Below, piece after piece: positions 1-7,943 of a stretch of 38,906 bases of DNA. The notes beneath the pieces were generated by a model. The model had not been told where the DNA came from, did not search any database, and saw only the letters and a list, made by a program, of their open reading frames with translations. The stretch comes from CAWGCA01 sp963820955 (GTDB lineage: Bacteria; Pseudomonadota; Gammaproteobacteria; Chromatiales; Chromatiaceae). Each line of letters begins with the position of its first letter. The first letter of the stretch is position 1. Position numbers and translations under genes: made by a program. The stretch is from NCBI GenBank assembly GCA_963820955.1, contig CAWGCA010000009.1:1-38906 (forward strand), in the 5' to 3' direction.

Positions 1-84
1 CCTTCAAGTCCTTAAAGTCGAGTAGTGTGCAATCGTTGCATAGTCACCGAAAACCCTCTTCAATGGTGAACAGCTAACGAACTA

Positions 85-100
85 TCATTTCATGAAATGA
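85..100. other. 16-bp perfect palindrome
   Basis: TCATTTCATGAAATGA reads identically on both strands. It lies in the AT-rich non-coding stretch at the left edge, about 100 bases beyond the 3' end of the frameshifted HTH gene. A second, shorter inverted repeat (GTAGCT at 129-134 and AGCTAC at 141-146) follows. I see no gene in positions 1-202. A dimeric repressor or recombination-protein site within the mobile island is plausible, but nothing in the sequence identifies the binder. Confidence 0.4.
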
Positions 101-202
101 AGCGGGCCTGGGAAATGCTCACCAAAAGGTAGCTAGGCTCAGCTACTCATATCTATAGTGTTTGCCGGCCAAAGCACGTGGCCTCACCGGCATCCGACCT
201 GC

Positions 203-971
203 TTAGCCGGTGGCCGTCCTGTCTTCACCTTTGCGTATCGCCTCTACCTCGTCGGCATACTGCAACCTGAACCTGCCTGACTCCAACCGACTGACCAACG
301 CCTGCAGGTAACCGAGCGGTGAGCGTTCGATACGGCCGGTGGCCATGCTGCCGGCCCACTCGTCGATGATGATTTGGGCGACTGAGGTATCGAGCCTGGC
401 GACCTTGTTGATCGCCTGCTACTTTTAAGTCATCCGGAACCCAGGCGGCGAATTCGATTCGATCGGCTTCCGGTTCACTACAACAACTACCCCCTTTGGT
501 GGTAGTCGGTATTGTAGTTGTTATTGGTATTAAGTCTAAATCGGTATTAAGTAATGCTTTCGGCTTCACCGGATCCGGTGAAGCCGTATCTGGCTCAGCC
601 GTATCTGGCTCAGCCGTATCTGGCTCAGCCGTATCTGGCTCAGCCGTATCCGGCAAATCCGGATGTGGTGAACCGGGAATCTCCTGGACTAGGTAGGTGC
701 CCCCGCGGATGCGGTCCTGCGCGTCACGGGATCTCTGAAAACGCACATACCCTGCCTCCCGCAATTCCCGCAGCAGCTTGTAGATACCATCGCGCCCCAG
801 GTCACCGCGTTTACGAAGGTCGTTGATCAGCACCCGCCAGTCATCGGGGCGGGACAGCAGGTAGGCCAACAGCCCCCTGGCTGCCCAGGACAGGCGTGAG
901 TCTTCCACTGCCCGTTGATCGAGGATCACGAACCGGTGGCGCCGCCGGGCGCGGATGATGGTGTTGCTCAT
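203..971 (-). pseudogene. HTH replication/regulatory-type protein of a mobile island, frameshifted near its C-terminus
   Basis: The start is placed at the ATG at 971, which overlaps the upstream HTH gene's stop as ATGA and begins MSNTIIRARRRHRFVILD. The first ~95 residues look like the winged-helix proteins common on integrative elements (WAARGLLAYLLSRPDDW, then a helix pair ending in REAGYVRFQRSRD). A Pro-Asp-Thr-Ala-Glu repeat linker follows. At about 420-435 the frame breaks: the in-frame tail to position 225 is arginine-rich and looks random, whereas the other frame reads QAINKVARLDTSVAQIIIDE, then WAGSMATGRIERSPLGYLQA, and stops at TAA (203-205). That second frame resembles the C-terminal helix of such proteins. 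In-frame stops just before the switch point mean a simple slip does not restore it, so a small deletion or indel is likely. The exact function is not recognised; a DNA-binding role in island replication or control is inferred. Confidence 0.6.
586..645 (-). repeat. Four tandem 15-bp units encoding Pro-Asp-Thr-Ala-Glu
   Basis: The plus-strand unit GTATCTGGCTCAGCC occurs four times without mismatch at 586-600, 601-615, 616-630 and 631-645, followed by a degenerate fifth copy (646-660). On the coding strand it gives a PDTAE repeat linker between the HTH domain and the C-terminal tail. Perfect identity between units implies recent slippage expansion, so copy number probably varies between strains. 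Confidence 0.9.
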
Positions 972-1219
972 TCCAGACCCGTTCCCAGGATGATCTGGGC
1001 CACCTCGGTCGCGGGGTAGTAAACACGGCGGCCGATCTTGCGGCCGCATCGCTTGAGCGACCGGGTCTGGTGGTCAGAGGGGTAGCTCAGACTGTAGCGC
1101 AGGCCGCCAGTGGTGCGACCCAGCAGTTCCGCCAGTTGGGTCTGTGATAGCAGTAGGCCAAAACGTTCGGTGATTTGATGCTCCAGCGTTGCCACGCCCG
1201 AGCTTTCGGTATCTTGCAT
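968..1219 (-). CDS. Small AlpA/excisionase-like helix-turn-helix protein
   Basis: This 83-residue protein contains a predicted helix-turn-helix (LSQTQLAELLGRTTGGLRYS, about residues 24-43) followed by a basic stretch (KRCGRKIGRRVYYP) typical of the wing of MerR/AlpA-like island regulators. The ATG at 1219 is preceded by AAGGAGA, a strong ribosome binding site. Its TGA overlaps the ATG of the following HTH gene by four bases, so the two are probably translationally coupled. Such small proteins control excision or gene expression on integrative elements. That role is inferred from context here, since only the HTH is visible. Family assignment is moderate; being a real gene is well supported. 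Confidence 0.65.
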   Translation of the reverse strand: MQDTESSGVATLEHQITERFGLLLSQTQLAELLGRTTGGLRYSLSYPSDHQTRSLKRCGRKIGRRVYYPATEVAQIILGTGLE

Positions 1220-1388
1220 AATCCGTGTTCTCCTTGCTCATCATTCGGAGACACGAGATTGCCCAGGATCGACTGGACTGACTATGGAAAATCAATTCAA
1301 GTGGTGTCGTGGTTTTTTTTAGCACCGAAACCAGTAGCTGAAAGAGACCATCGCAGCCGGATGATTCAGTCGCTCAAGAGGACTCGCC

Positions 1389-1835
1389 TTAGCGACCGAA
1401 AATCTGATCCAGCCGCTCGACCAGATCCTCGGCGCGCAGGTGAGTATAGCGCTTGAGCATCTGCATGGACTTGTGGCCGGAGATGGCGGCGACCTCCTGG
1501 TCACCGAGGCCACCCTCGACCAGGCGGGAGACCGCCTCATGGCGCAGGTCGTGAAAACGCAGCCCCTTGATGCCGGCCGCTTTCAAGGTGCGGTGCCAGG
1601 CCGGGCGGGATTCATAGGGCCGGCGAACACCATCGCGGCCCGGTTCTCCCCAGAAGATCAGGTCGGTATCCAGGGGACGCACCGGGTTGCTCAGTGCGAT
1701 ACGGAAAATATCCGCCGCGTCGCGGGTGAGCGGTACGGTTCGAGCCGAACCGTTCTTCGTCTCGCTCAGGTGCACGGTGCGTTTCTGCAGATTCACCTGC
1801 CGGCGGGTCAGTGTCTTGATTTCACCGGCCCCGCG
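1389..1835 (-). pseudogene. Tyrosine recombinase/integrase, C-terminal catalytic fragment
   Basis: Only the catalytic half survives. It begins RGAGEI (where the intact copy has MRAGEI, with the first catalytic Arg) directly after an in-frame stop at 1836-1838. It retains the Lys region (ETKNGSARTVPL), HDLRHEAVSRL (His-x-x-Arg), GHKSMQ and the nucleophile Tyr in KRYTHLRAEDL. The last ~60 residues are nearly identical to the intact integrase at 2882-3922, in the same orientation. The N-terminal arm-binding and core-binding domains are missing, so it should be inactive. An internal ATG at 1796 could start a 135-residue peptide, but no function is expected. This is likely a relic of an earlier insertion at the same tRNA, or of a duplication. 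Confidence 0.85.
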
Positions 1836-1848
1836 CTAAGTTGCCACA

Positions 1849-1900
1849 AGTGGACAAGAGTGGACGCGAGATGACAGGAGTTGGTCACGATTTGGTCACG
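1849..1900. repeat. Paired short direct repeats at the broken edge of the integrase relic
   Basis: AGTGGAC occurs at 1849-1855 and 1859-1865 (period 10), and TTGGTCACG occurs at 1881-1889 and 1892-1900 (period 11). Helically phased short direct repeats next to an integrase gene are typical of arm-type integrase or excisionase binding sites. That function is only inferred here. The stretch 1839-2048 contains no convincing gene. Confidence 0.4.
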
Positions 1901-1982
1901 CTATCTGAATTTGGTGTCTTCAACGAGCACGACTCATAGCTTTAACGCCCACGCCAACTGAGCCGCTTTTACTCACCCCGTT

Positions 1983-2032
1983 TGCATTCAATGCATTCAC
2001 TCCCTAAACTCCGATATCATTACACATAATGT
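1983..2032 (+). promoter_or_regulatory. Candidate operator region of the toxin-antitoxin operon
   Basis: A perfect 13-bp palindrome, TGCATTCAATGCA, spans 1983-1995. A 9-bp palindrome, ACATAATGT, spans 2024-2032, just before the antitoxin start at 2049. Antitoxins of the FitA/VapB ribbon-helix-helix type autorepress by binding palindromes in their own promoter, so either element fits that role. CATAAT at 2025-2030 could be a -10 box, but I found no good -35 at the right distance. Confidence 0.4.
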
Positions 2033-2048
2033 AGTGGGGTATCTGAGC

Positions 2049-2306
2049 ATGGCCATGCTGACTATTCGTAACCTTGATGATGAGGTGAAGGGACGACTCA
2101 GGATGAGGGCCGCTAAACACGGCTGCTCTATGGAGGAAGAAGCCCGGCAAATCCTGCGTCAAGCCCTGGCTGGAAAGACGCCTGAAAAGGGGTTGGCCAG
2201 CCGTATTCATCAACAGGTGATGGAGACGACTGGCGGCATGGAACTAGAGCTGACGGCACGCTCCAAACCCCGCCCGGCCCCCGATTTTTCAGGTGGCAGC
2301 GCGTGA
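2049..2306 (+). CDS. FitA/VapB-like ribbon-helix-helix antitoxin
   Basis: This 85-residue protein begins MAMLTIRNLDDEVKGRLRMR, the ribbon and first helix typical of FitA-like (Arc-type) antitoxins, followed by KHGCSMEEEARQILRQALAG. The acidic/proline-rich C-terminal part would wrap the toxin. I prefer the ATG at 2049 over one at 2034 because the family motif begins there; ATG at 2055 is also possible. Its stop overlaps the GTG start of the toxin gene (GTGA), so synthesis is coupled. It should neutralise the PIN toxin and repress the operon. It sits between two integrase copies within the tRNA-linked island, consistent with an island-stabilisation module. Confidence 0.85.
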   Translation: MAMLTIRNLDDEVKGRLRMRAAKHGCSMEEEARQILRQALAGKTPEKGLASRIHQQVMETTGGMELELTARSKPRPAPDFSGGSA

Positions 2307-2728
2307 TCCTGCTGGACACCAATGTGCTGTCCGAACTGATGAAACCGGCGCCGGAACTAATGGTAGTTCAATGGCTGGATGCACAGCTGGATAGTGAGGT
2401 CTTCATGCCCGCCATCACCAAGGCCGAGATTGAACTCGGCATAGCCTTGTTGCCCAACGGCAAACGCAAGGATGCCTTCACCCGACTGGCCGGCGCCCTG
2501 TTCGACGAGTTTCGGGACCGAATTCTCCCCTTTGATGCTAGCGCTGCCTCCTGCTATGCAAACCTGGTTGCAACCGCCCGAAAGGCTGGCCGCACCATCT
2601 CGGTGGAAGATGCACAGATCGCCGCCATCACTCAGGCAAACCGCTTGACCCTGGCAACACGCAACACCAAGGATTTCGAGTTCATTCAGGATCTTTTACT
2701 GATCAATCCATGGCAAATGACCGGTTGA
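2303..2728 (+). CDS. FitB/VapC-like PIN-domain ribonuclease toxin
   Basis: This 141-residue protein has the PIN-domain acidic residues in order: Asp5 in MILLDTNVLSELMKP, Glu42 in KAEIELG, Asp103 in SVEDAQIAAI, and Asp124 in the NTKDFE motif. These residues coordinate Mg2+ in VapC/FitB endoribonucleases, which cut tRNA or rRNA when the antitoxin is degraded. Length and order (antitoxin first, 4-base overlap) are standard for the family. GTG at 2303 is the start. MILLDTNVLSELMKP and the FitA-like partner point to the FitB/StbB branch rather than classical VapC. The gene appears intact, so the module may be functional. The RNA target cannot be inferred. Confidence 0.9.
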   Translation: MILLDTNVLSELMKPAPELMVVQWLDAQLDSEVFMPAITKAEIELGIALLPNGKRKDAFTRLAGALFDEFRDRILPFDASAASCYANLVATARKAGRTISVEDAQIAAITQANRLTLATRNTKDFEFIQDLLLINPWQMTG

Positions 2729-2881
2729 CTGTCCTGGTCGTGGTCTTGGTGTGGTCTTCATCATTTCGATCCTCATGATCCAGTTCTACTTGGTCTCATA
2801 CATCTTGTGTCCCTGCAGCACGGTTTTCAGCACTTTGTTTTGTGGATTTGCTGCACCGGCAAGCCTGCTCTCGCCTGAAGC

Positions 2882-3922
2882 TCATACCATCAGTTGATCC
2901 AGGTGCTCGACCAGGTCCTCGGCGCGCAGGTGCGTATAGCGCTTGAGCATCTGCATGGACTTATGGCCGGAGATGGCGGCGACTTCCTGATCACCGAGAC
3001 CGGCCTCGACCAGGCGGGAAACGGCCTCGTGGCGCAGATCATGGAAGCGCAGGTTTTTGATCTCTGCCTCCTTCATGATCTTCTTCCAGGCCATGCGAAA
3101 TTCGTAAGCCCGCCGTTTACCGTTGCGGCCGGGCTCGCCCCAGAAGATCAGGTCGGTATCCAGTGGTCGGATCGGATACTCCAGTGCTGCGGTTAATACC
3201 GGCAGGGCCTTCCTGCTCAGCGGCACAGTTCGGGCGCTACCGTTTTTGGTGTCGGTGAGGCGCACCACCCGGTGGCCGAGATCGACCTGGTCGCGTCGCA
3301 GGCTGGTGATCTCGCCGGCCCGCATACCGGTAAAGAGCGCGGTGCGGACAATCCAGCCCAGCATCGGGTTGGAGTATTCGTCACAGGCCTTCAGCAGGAT
3401 CCTTTCTTCCTCGGCGTTCAGCCGCCGGTTGCGCCCCTGTCCCGGTGGCGGCTTGCGGATGTTCATCACCGGGTTGTAGACCAACCCCAGTTGCCACTCC
3501 TTGATCGCAATGGTGAACAGGTGCGAGAGCAGGGAGAGTTCCAGTCGCACAGTATTTGCCGACTTGCCGTCTGCCAGCCGCTGGTCTCGGTATTGTGCAA
3601 TCAGGCTCGGGTTGAGAGCGGCCAGGCTGTAATCGCCCAGATTGGCCTTCAATGACTTGGCCTTGTGTTGTTCGGCCGCATGGGTGCTCGGTTTTTTGCT
3701 CGAAGACACATCCCGCAGGTAACGATCCAGTGCAGTCTTCAGTAACAGCTGACTGGCATCAGCACGGTCGATGTAAACACCGCGCACCATTTCATCTTCA
3801 GTACGCCGCGCCCAGTCCTGGGCGTCTCTTTTGGTACGGAAGGTCTTGATAGCGGTTGGCCAGCCGCGCTTGCGGATAACCGCCTTCCATGTGCTCGAGG
3901 GGGTTTTAGAGATAGTTGCCAC
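2882..3922 (-). CDS. Phage-type tyrosine recombinase (island integrase)
   Basis: This 346-residue site-specific recombinase starts at a GTG (3922) with GGAAGA upstream. The N-terminus (residues 1-65, WKAVIRKRGWPTAIKTFRTK) is the arm-binding type domain, followed by a core-binding SAM-like domain (about 66-170). The catalytic domain carries Arg in FTGMRAGEI, Lys in DTKNGSARTVPL, His-x-x-Arg in FHDLRHEAVSRL, His in ISGHKSMQ and the Tyr nucleophile in KRYTHL. All required residues are present. The gene starts about 90 bases from the 3' end of tRNA-Ile and reads in the same direction, the usual position of an island integrase relative to its attachment site. It should catalyse integration and excision at that tRNA. 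Confidence 0.93.
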   Translation of the reverse strand: MATISKTPSSTWKAVIRKRGWPTAIKTFRTKRDAQDWARRTEDEMVRGVYIDRADASQLLLKTALDRYLRDVSSSKKPSTHAAEQHKAKSLKANLGDYSLAALNPSLIAQYRDQRLADGKSANTVRLELSLLSHLFTIAIKEWQLGLVYNPVMNIRKPPPGQGRNRRLNAEEERILLKACDEYSNPMLGWIVRTALFTGMRAGEITSLRRDQVDLGHRVVRLTDTKNGSARTVPLSRKALPVLTAALEYPIRPLDTDLIFWGEPGRNGKRRAYEFRMAWKKIMKEAEIKNLRFHDLRHEAVSRLVEAGLGDQEVAAISGHKSMQMLKRYTHLRAEDLVEHLDQLMV

Positions 3923-4008
3923 GGTGTCTTCCGATTCGCAAGTGTTCCGAAATTGTACCGAAAGACCTGGTTTGCGAAAAGGGTATTATTGTAACTTATT
4001 GTATTTAT

Positions 4009-4085
<77 letters not shown>

Positions 4086-4099
4086 GAAGAACGGGAAAT

Positions 4100-4130
4100 T
4101 GTATAACAAAGACCATTGCTGGCGCTGCAA
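4100..4130 (-). promoter_or_regulatory. Candidate promoter of tRNA-Ile2
   Basis: On the minus strand, TTGCAG (4125-4130) and TATACA (4100-4105) are separated by 19 bases (18 if TTATAC is used). Transcription would begin about eight bases before the mature tRNA end. Spacing is slightly long, so this is a weak call. It would keep the tRNA expressed independently of rpoD read-through. Confidence 0.4.
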
Positions 4131-4151
4131 CGCAACCCGACCTTAGAGTTG

Positions 4152-5972
4152 TTATTCGTTGTCCAGGAAGCTGCGTAGCCGTTCGGAGCGAGAGGGGTGG
4201 CGCAGCTTACGCAGGGCCTTGGCCTCGATCTGGCGGATACGTTCCCGGGTGACATCGAACTGCTTGCCTACCTCTTCCAGCGTGTGGTCGGTGTTCATGT
4301 CGATGCCAAAGCGCATGCGCAGCACTTTTGCCTCGCGTGAGGTGAGGCCCGCCAGCATGTTCTGTGTGGCTTCGCGCAGCCCCTCCACAGTTGCGGACTC
4401 CGATGGCGAGACTACGCCGGCATCTTCGATGAAATCCCCCAGATGGGAGTCTTCGTCATCCCCTATCGGGGTCTCCATGGAGATCGGCTCTTTGGCTATT
4501 TTCAGAACCTTGCGCACCTTGTCTTCCGGCATCTCCATGCGTTCGGCCAATTCTTCCGGAGTCGCCTCGCGGCCCATCTCCTGCAGCATGGCGCGGGAGA
4601 TGCGGTTGAGTTTGTTTATAGTCTCGATCATGTGTACCGGTATGCGGATGGTACGGGCCTGATCTGCGATGGAACGCGTGATGGCCTGTCGAATCCACCA
4701 GGTGGCATAGGTGGAAAACTTATAACCGCGACGGTATTCGAATTTATCCACTGCCTTCATCAGGCCGATGTTTCCCTCCTGAATCAGGTCCAGGAACTGG
4801 AGGCCTCGATTGGTGTATTTCTTGGCAATCGAGATTACCAGCCGCAGATTGGCTTCCACCATCTCTTTCTTAGCGCGCCGGGCCTTGGCCTCGCCAATCG
4901 ACATCTTGCGGTTGATTTCTTTTATTTCACTAATAGTGAGCAGGCTGTGCTTTTCCAGTTCCAGCAGTTTCTTCTGGGAGCGGAATACTTCGTCCTTAAT
5001 TTCCTTGAGGGCGCCGGAGAAACTCTTGCCCGCTGAGATTTGAGCATCGAGCCACTTTAGGTTGGTCTCGTTGTCGGGAAAGGTGGTGATAAACTCCTTG
5101 CGGGGCATGTGGGCGCTGCTGACGCAAAGGTCCATGATCCCCCGTTCCTGGGCGCGGATGAAGGTGATAGCCTTGCGCAGGTTCTCTACCAGCTCGAAAA
5201 ATACCGCCGGAAGGAATTTGAACTCCAAAAAAATGTCTGAAACCTTGTCGAGCACCTTGACCGTTTTCTCATGGTCTCGGCCGTGCTTGTTGAGGTTAGT
5301 CATCAGGGACTTGTAGTGTTTACGCAGTTGCGTAATTTTCTTAGCGGCTTCCTCTGGGTCCGGCCCTAGATCGACCTCGATTTCCTCGATCTCTGGTTTT
5401 TCTTTCTGCTCTTCAGCCGAAAGCTTGGGGCTGGGTTTAGGAATTTCGTCGGGTTCGTTGGGGTCAACGTATCCGCTGATGATATCCGTCAGTTTTATCT
5501 CGCCATTCTCTGCGTTGTCGAACATCTCAATGACCCTGGCGATGGTGTCAGGGTAGGTAGCGACGGCGGCCAAAACCTGGTTTTGACCCTCTTCGATGCG
5601 CTTGGCGATCTTCAGCTCACCTTCCCGGGTCAGGAGTTCCACCGTTCCCATCTCGCGCATGTACATCCTAACAGGGTCGGTGGTTCTGCCGAATTCGCTG
5701 TCGACGGTGGCCAACGCGGCCGCAGCGGCCTCGGCCACGTCTTCATCGGTACTTACTGCAGCATCGGTTATGGCCTGGTCATCGGTATCCGGCGCGGTTT
5801 CATACACCTGGATGCCCATATCATTGATCATCCGGATGATGTCTTCGATCTGTTCCGGCTCAACGATGCCATCGGGCAGGTGATCGTTTACTTCGGAATA
5901 GGTCAGGAAACCCTGCTCTTTTCCTTTAGCGATCAGTTGCTTAAGTTGGGATTGCTGCTGTTGCTGATCCAT
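4152..5972 (-). CDS. rpoD: RNA polymerase primary sigma factor RpoD (sigma-70)
   Basis: This 606-residue housekeeping sigma factor directs core RNA polymerase to -10/-35 promoters. Region 1.1 (residues 1-80) follows a Gln-rich start (MDQQQQQSQ). Region 1.2 is DPVRMYMREMGTVELLTREGE. A long acidic non-conserved segment (NCR, about 135-370) is typical of proteobacterial RpoD. Region 2 includes ANLRLVISIAKKYTNRGLQF and YKFSTYATWWIRQAITR (-10 recognition), and region 4 ends with the HTH VTRERIRQIEAKALRKLRHP. Length matches E. coli RpoD (613). It is the last gene of the macromolecular synthesis operon, 62 bases after dnaG. The leader is short and has a poor Shine-Dalgarno. Confidence 0.99.
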   Translation of the reverse strand: MDQQQQQSQLKQLIAKGKEQGFLTYSEVNDHLPDGIVEPEQIEDIIRMINDMGIQVYETAPDTDDQAITDAAVSTDEDVAEAAAAALATVDSEFGRTTDPVRMYMREMGTVELLTREGELKIAKRIEEGQNQVLAAVATYPDTIARVIEMFDNAENGEIKLTDIISGYVDPNEPDEIPKPSPKLSAEEQKEKPEIEEIEVDLGPDPEEAAKKITQLRKHYKSLMTNLNKHGRDHEKTVKVLDKVSDIFLEFKFLPAVFFELVENLRKAITFIRAQERGIMDLCVSSAHMPRKEFITTFPDNETNLKWLDAQISAGKSFSGALKEIKDEVFRSQKKLLELEKHSLLTISEIKEINRKMSIGEAKARRAKKEMVEANLRLVISIAKKYTNRGLQFLDLIQEGNIGLMKAVDKFEYRRGYKFSTYATWWIRQAITRSIADQARTIRIPVHMIETINKLNRISRAMLQEMGREATPEELAERMEMPEDKVRKVLKIAKEPISMETPIGDDEDSHLGDFIEDAGVVSPSESATVEGLREATQNMLAGLTSREAKVLRMRFGIDMNTDHTLEEVGKQFDVTRERIRQIEAKALRKLRHPSRSERLRSFLDNE

Positions 5973-5992
5973 TTTCTAACTTGATGAGCAGA

Positions 5993-6034
5993 GGAAAATT
6001 TTCCGAATATGAACAGAAAAGTCTAACATGTTAG
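5993..6034. promoter_or_regulatory. Two perfect 12-bp palindromes in the dnaG-rpoD gap
   Basis: GGAAAATTTTCC (5993-6004) and CTAACATGTTAG (6023-6034) both read the same on either strand and fill most of the 62-base gap between dnaG and rpoD. In E. coli this junction contains an RNA processing site and internal rpoD promoters. These palindromes could be protein-binding sites for separate control of rpoD, or small hairpins that influence mRNA processing. No T-rich terminator tail is present. Confidence 0.4.
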
Positions 6035-7807
6035 TCAATATTTATCCAGCTTAGTTTCCTGGTTATCCCCTTGAGCCTTCTCATTCAACAGTTGCCGCAG
6101 ACGTTGTTTTCCGGCTCCGTCCAGCCCCTCCTTGGCGGCCTTTGCTAGCAGTGTTTCCGTTTCTCTATCCAGGCACTGTTTTTGCATTGACGACAATGTG
6201 TCCTGAAATTCTCTTCTTTGGCCCTGTTGCGGCAGCGGTAACACTGCGGCGGTGAGTTTTGCCAGATGTTTTCCTTCCTCCCGATCGCGCCAGCGCTCCA
6301 GCAGGGCCGCTGTAGTAAGGTTAGGTTGGTGACGAAGTAATTCAAGCAGTTCTTTCAACAGGTCAATTCCCGGCAGAGGCAGATTTTCCCAGCCGGTGGG
6401 AAGATTTTCTTCCGCCGCAAATACCGGGTTGGTTACCAGCAGGGCAATGGCGCGGCGTATTGGGGGCATGGTGCCGAGAAAAGATTTGCTCAAGGTCCTC
6501 CGCCTGGAGCTGCCGGCTCCCGGTTTGATTTGTCGCGGCTCAGTGACATCGACTCCAACCAATTCTCCCAGTTGCTTGAACATCATCTGTCGAAATAGGC
6601 CGGCTGGCAGCTGGGCCAGCAGGGGTTTTGCCAGTTCGGCCAGTCGGGCCCTGCCACCCAGTGAGTGCATGTCCACCTGCTGCGACAAATTGTCGAACAG
6701 AAAAGAGGAGAGGGGGCTGGCCTTTACGATTCGTTGCTGAAAGGTTGCTGAGCCCTCTTTGCGGACCGCGCTGTCCGGGTCTTCGCCTTCCGGAAGAAAG
6801 AGGAACCTCACCTCGCGTCCATCTTTCATTACCGGCAGGGCTGTCTGCAGGGCCTTCCAACCCGCATCGCGTCCCGCCCTGTCGCCATCGAAGCAAAAGA
6901 CCACTTCCTGGGCGGATTGGAACAGGCGATCGAGGTGCTCAGGTGTGGTAGCGGTGCCCAGGGTGGCAACCGCATAGCGAATATCAAATTGGGCCAGGGC
7001 TGCGACATCCATGTAGCCTTCAACCACCAGCAGTCGTTCCAGTTTTCGTACAGCCTTGCGTGCTTCGTATAGACCATAGAGTTCACGTCCCTTGTGAAAC
7101 AGCGGGGTTTCGGGGGAGTTCAAATATTTGGGTTTGCCATCCCCCAGCACCCGCCCACCAAAGCCGATTACCTGGCCGCGGTGATTACGGATGGGGAACA
7201 TGATGCGGTTTCGGAACCGGTCGTAACGTTTTCCCTCCTCCGATTCCGAGGTCATCCCTGTGATTCGCAGGCCATCCAGATCGTCTTTATTCCCACCCAG
7301 ATTGTCGATCAGATTGGTCCAGCCCGGTGGGGCGAATCCAATGCCGAAATCGGCCGCGATCTGCCCGCTGAGGCCTCGGTCTTTGAGGTAATTGACCGCC
7401 TGTTCCGCCTGGCGATGTCGACGCAACTGACCCTGGTAGAAGCGGGCACTCTGTTCCAGTATGGCGTAGAGTGGGCGGTAATCGGGGCCTGTCTGATCAC
7501 CCCCCGCTTCTCTGGGAACCTCCAGTCCCGCGCGGCTGGCCAATTCCTCTACCGCCTCGACGAACCCCAGGTTGTCATATTCCATCAGAAAGCCGATGGC
7601 CGTTCCGTGGGCGCCGCAGCCGAAACAGTGATAGAACTGTTTTTCCCTGCTGACGGTGAAGGAGGGAGTTTTTTCATCGTGGAAGGGGCAGCAGGCCTGG
7701 TAGTCCTTGCCTGCCTTTTTCAGCGATACGCGGCTGTTGATCAGGTCGACAATATCGGCCCGGTTCAGCAGTTCATCGATGAAATGGGAAGGGATTCTTC
7801 CGGCCAT
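6035..7807 (-). CDS. dnaG: DNA primase DnaG
   Basis: This 590-residue primase synthesises RNA primers for Okazaki fragments with the DnaB helicase. The N-terminal CHC2 zinc ribbon has ligands Cys40, His43, Cys61 and Cys64 (CCPFHDEKTPSF ... FYHCFGCGAHG). The central TOPRIM domain has the catalytic Glu in LLVVEGYMDVAAL and the metal-binding acidic motif FCFDGDRAGRDA. A less conserved C-terminal helicase-interaction domain follows, ending at 6035. Length matches the family (about 580-600). The order rpsU-yqeY-dnaG-rpoD places it inside the macromolecular synthesis operon. A 136-base gap upstream contains an AT-rich stretch that may hold its own promoter. Confidence 0.99.
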   Translation of the reverse strand: MAGRIPSHFIDELLNRADIVDLINSRVSLKKAGKDYQACCPFHDEKTPSFTVSREKQFYHCFGCGAHGTAIGFLMEYDNLGFVEAVEELASRAGLEVPREAGGDQTGPDYRPLYAILEQSARFYQGQLRRHRQAEQAVNYLKDRGLSGQIAADFGIGFAPPGWTNLIDNLGGNKDDLDGLRITGMTSESEEGKRYDRFRNRIMFPIRNHRGQVIGFGGRVLGDGKPKYLNSPETPLFHKGRELYGLYEARKAVRKLERLLVVEGYMDVAALAQFDIRYAVATLGTATTPEHLDRLFQSAQEVVFCFDGDRAGRDAGWKALQTALPVMKDGREVRFLFLPEGEDPDSAVRKEGSATFQQRIVKASPLSSFLFDNLSQQVDMHSLGGRARLAELAKPLLAQLPAGLFRQMMFKQLGELVGVDVTEPRQIKPGAGSSRRRTLSKSFLGTMPPIRRAIALLVTNPVFAAEENLPTGWENLPLPGIDLLKELLELLRHQPNLTTAALLERWRDREEGKHLAKLTAAVLPLPQQGQRREFQDTLSSMQKQCLDRETETLLAKAAKEGLDGAGKQRLRQLLNEKAQGDNQETKLDKY

Positions 7808-7845
7808 AAGGATAGATCACCCCAGCTCGCTTCAGAATTCCATTA

Positions 7846-7877
7846 ATTATATGATAATAAAGAAAATATTGTGTAAA
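7846..7877 (-). promoter_or_regulatory. Candidate promoter ahead of dnaG
   Basis: Minus-strand TTTACA (7872-7877) and TATAAT (7846-7851) lie in the AT-rich gap between yqeY and dnaG, about 40 bases upstream of the dnaG ATG. The 20-base spacing is longer than ideal; CATATA with 18-base spacing is an alternative. An internal promoter would uncouple dnaG-rpoD from rpsU. Confidence 0.35.
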
Positions 7878-7943
7878 TTGACAGACGATACGGCAGTTTG
7901 CCCGCAGCGGGTTTTTTTTTAATCGGGAAGGGGGGAAGAGGTA

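Noticed and set aside
586..660. CRISPR-like repeat array
   Set aside because: The units are contiguous 15-mers without spacers and encode an in-frame PDTAE repeat.
1175..1456. Plus-strand open frame over the 1220-1388 gap
   Set aside because: It overlaps the ends of two supported minus-strand genes, has no family signature and no ribosome binding site.
7901..7920. CCCGCAGCGGG followed by nine T, as a plus-strand terminator
   Set aside because: The stem is only four pairs with a three-base loop, and no plus-strand gene ends there; on the minus strand the T run is on the wrong side for yqeY.
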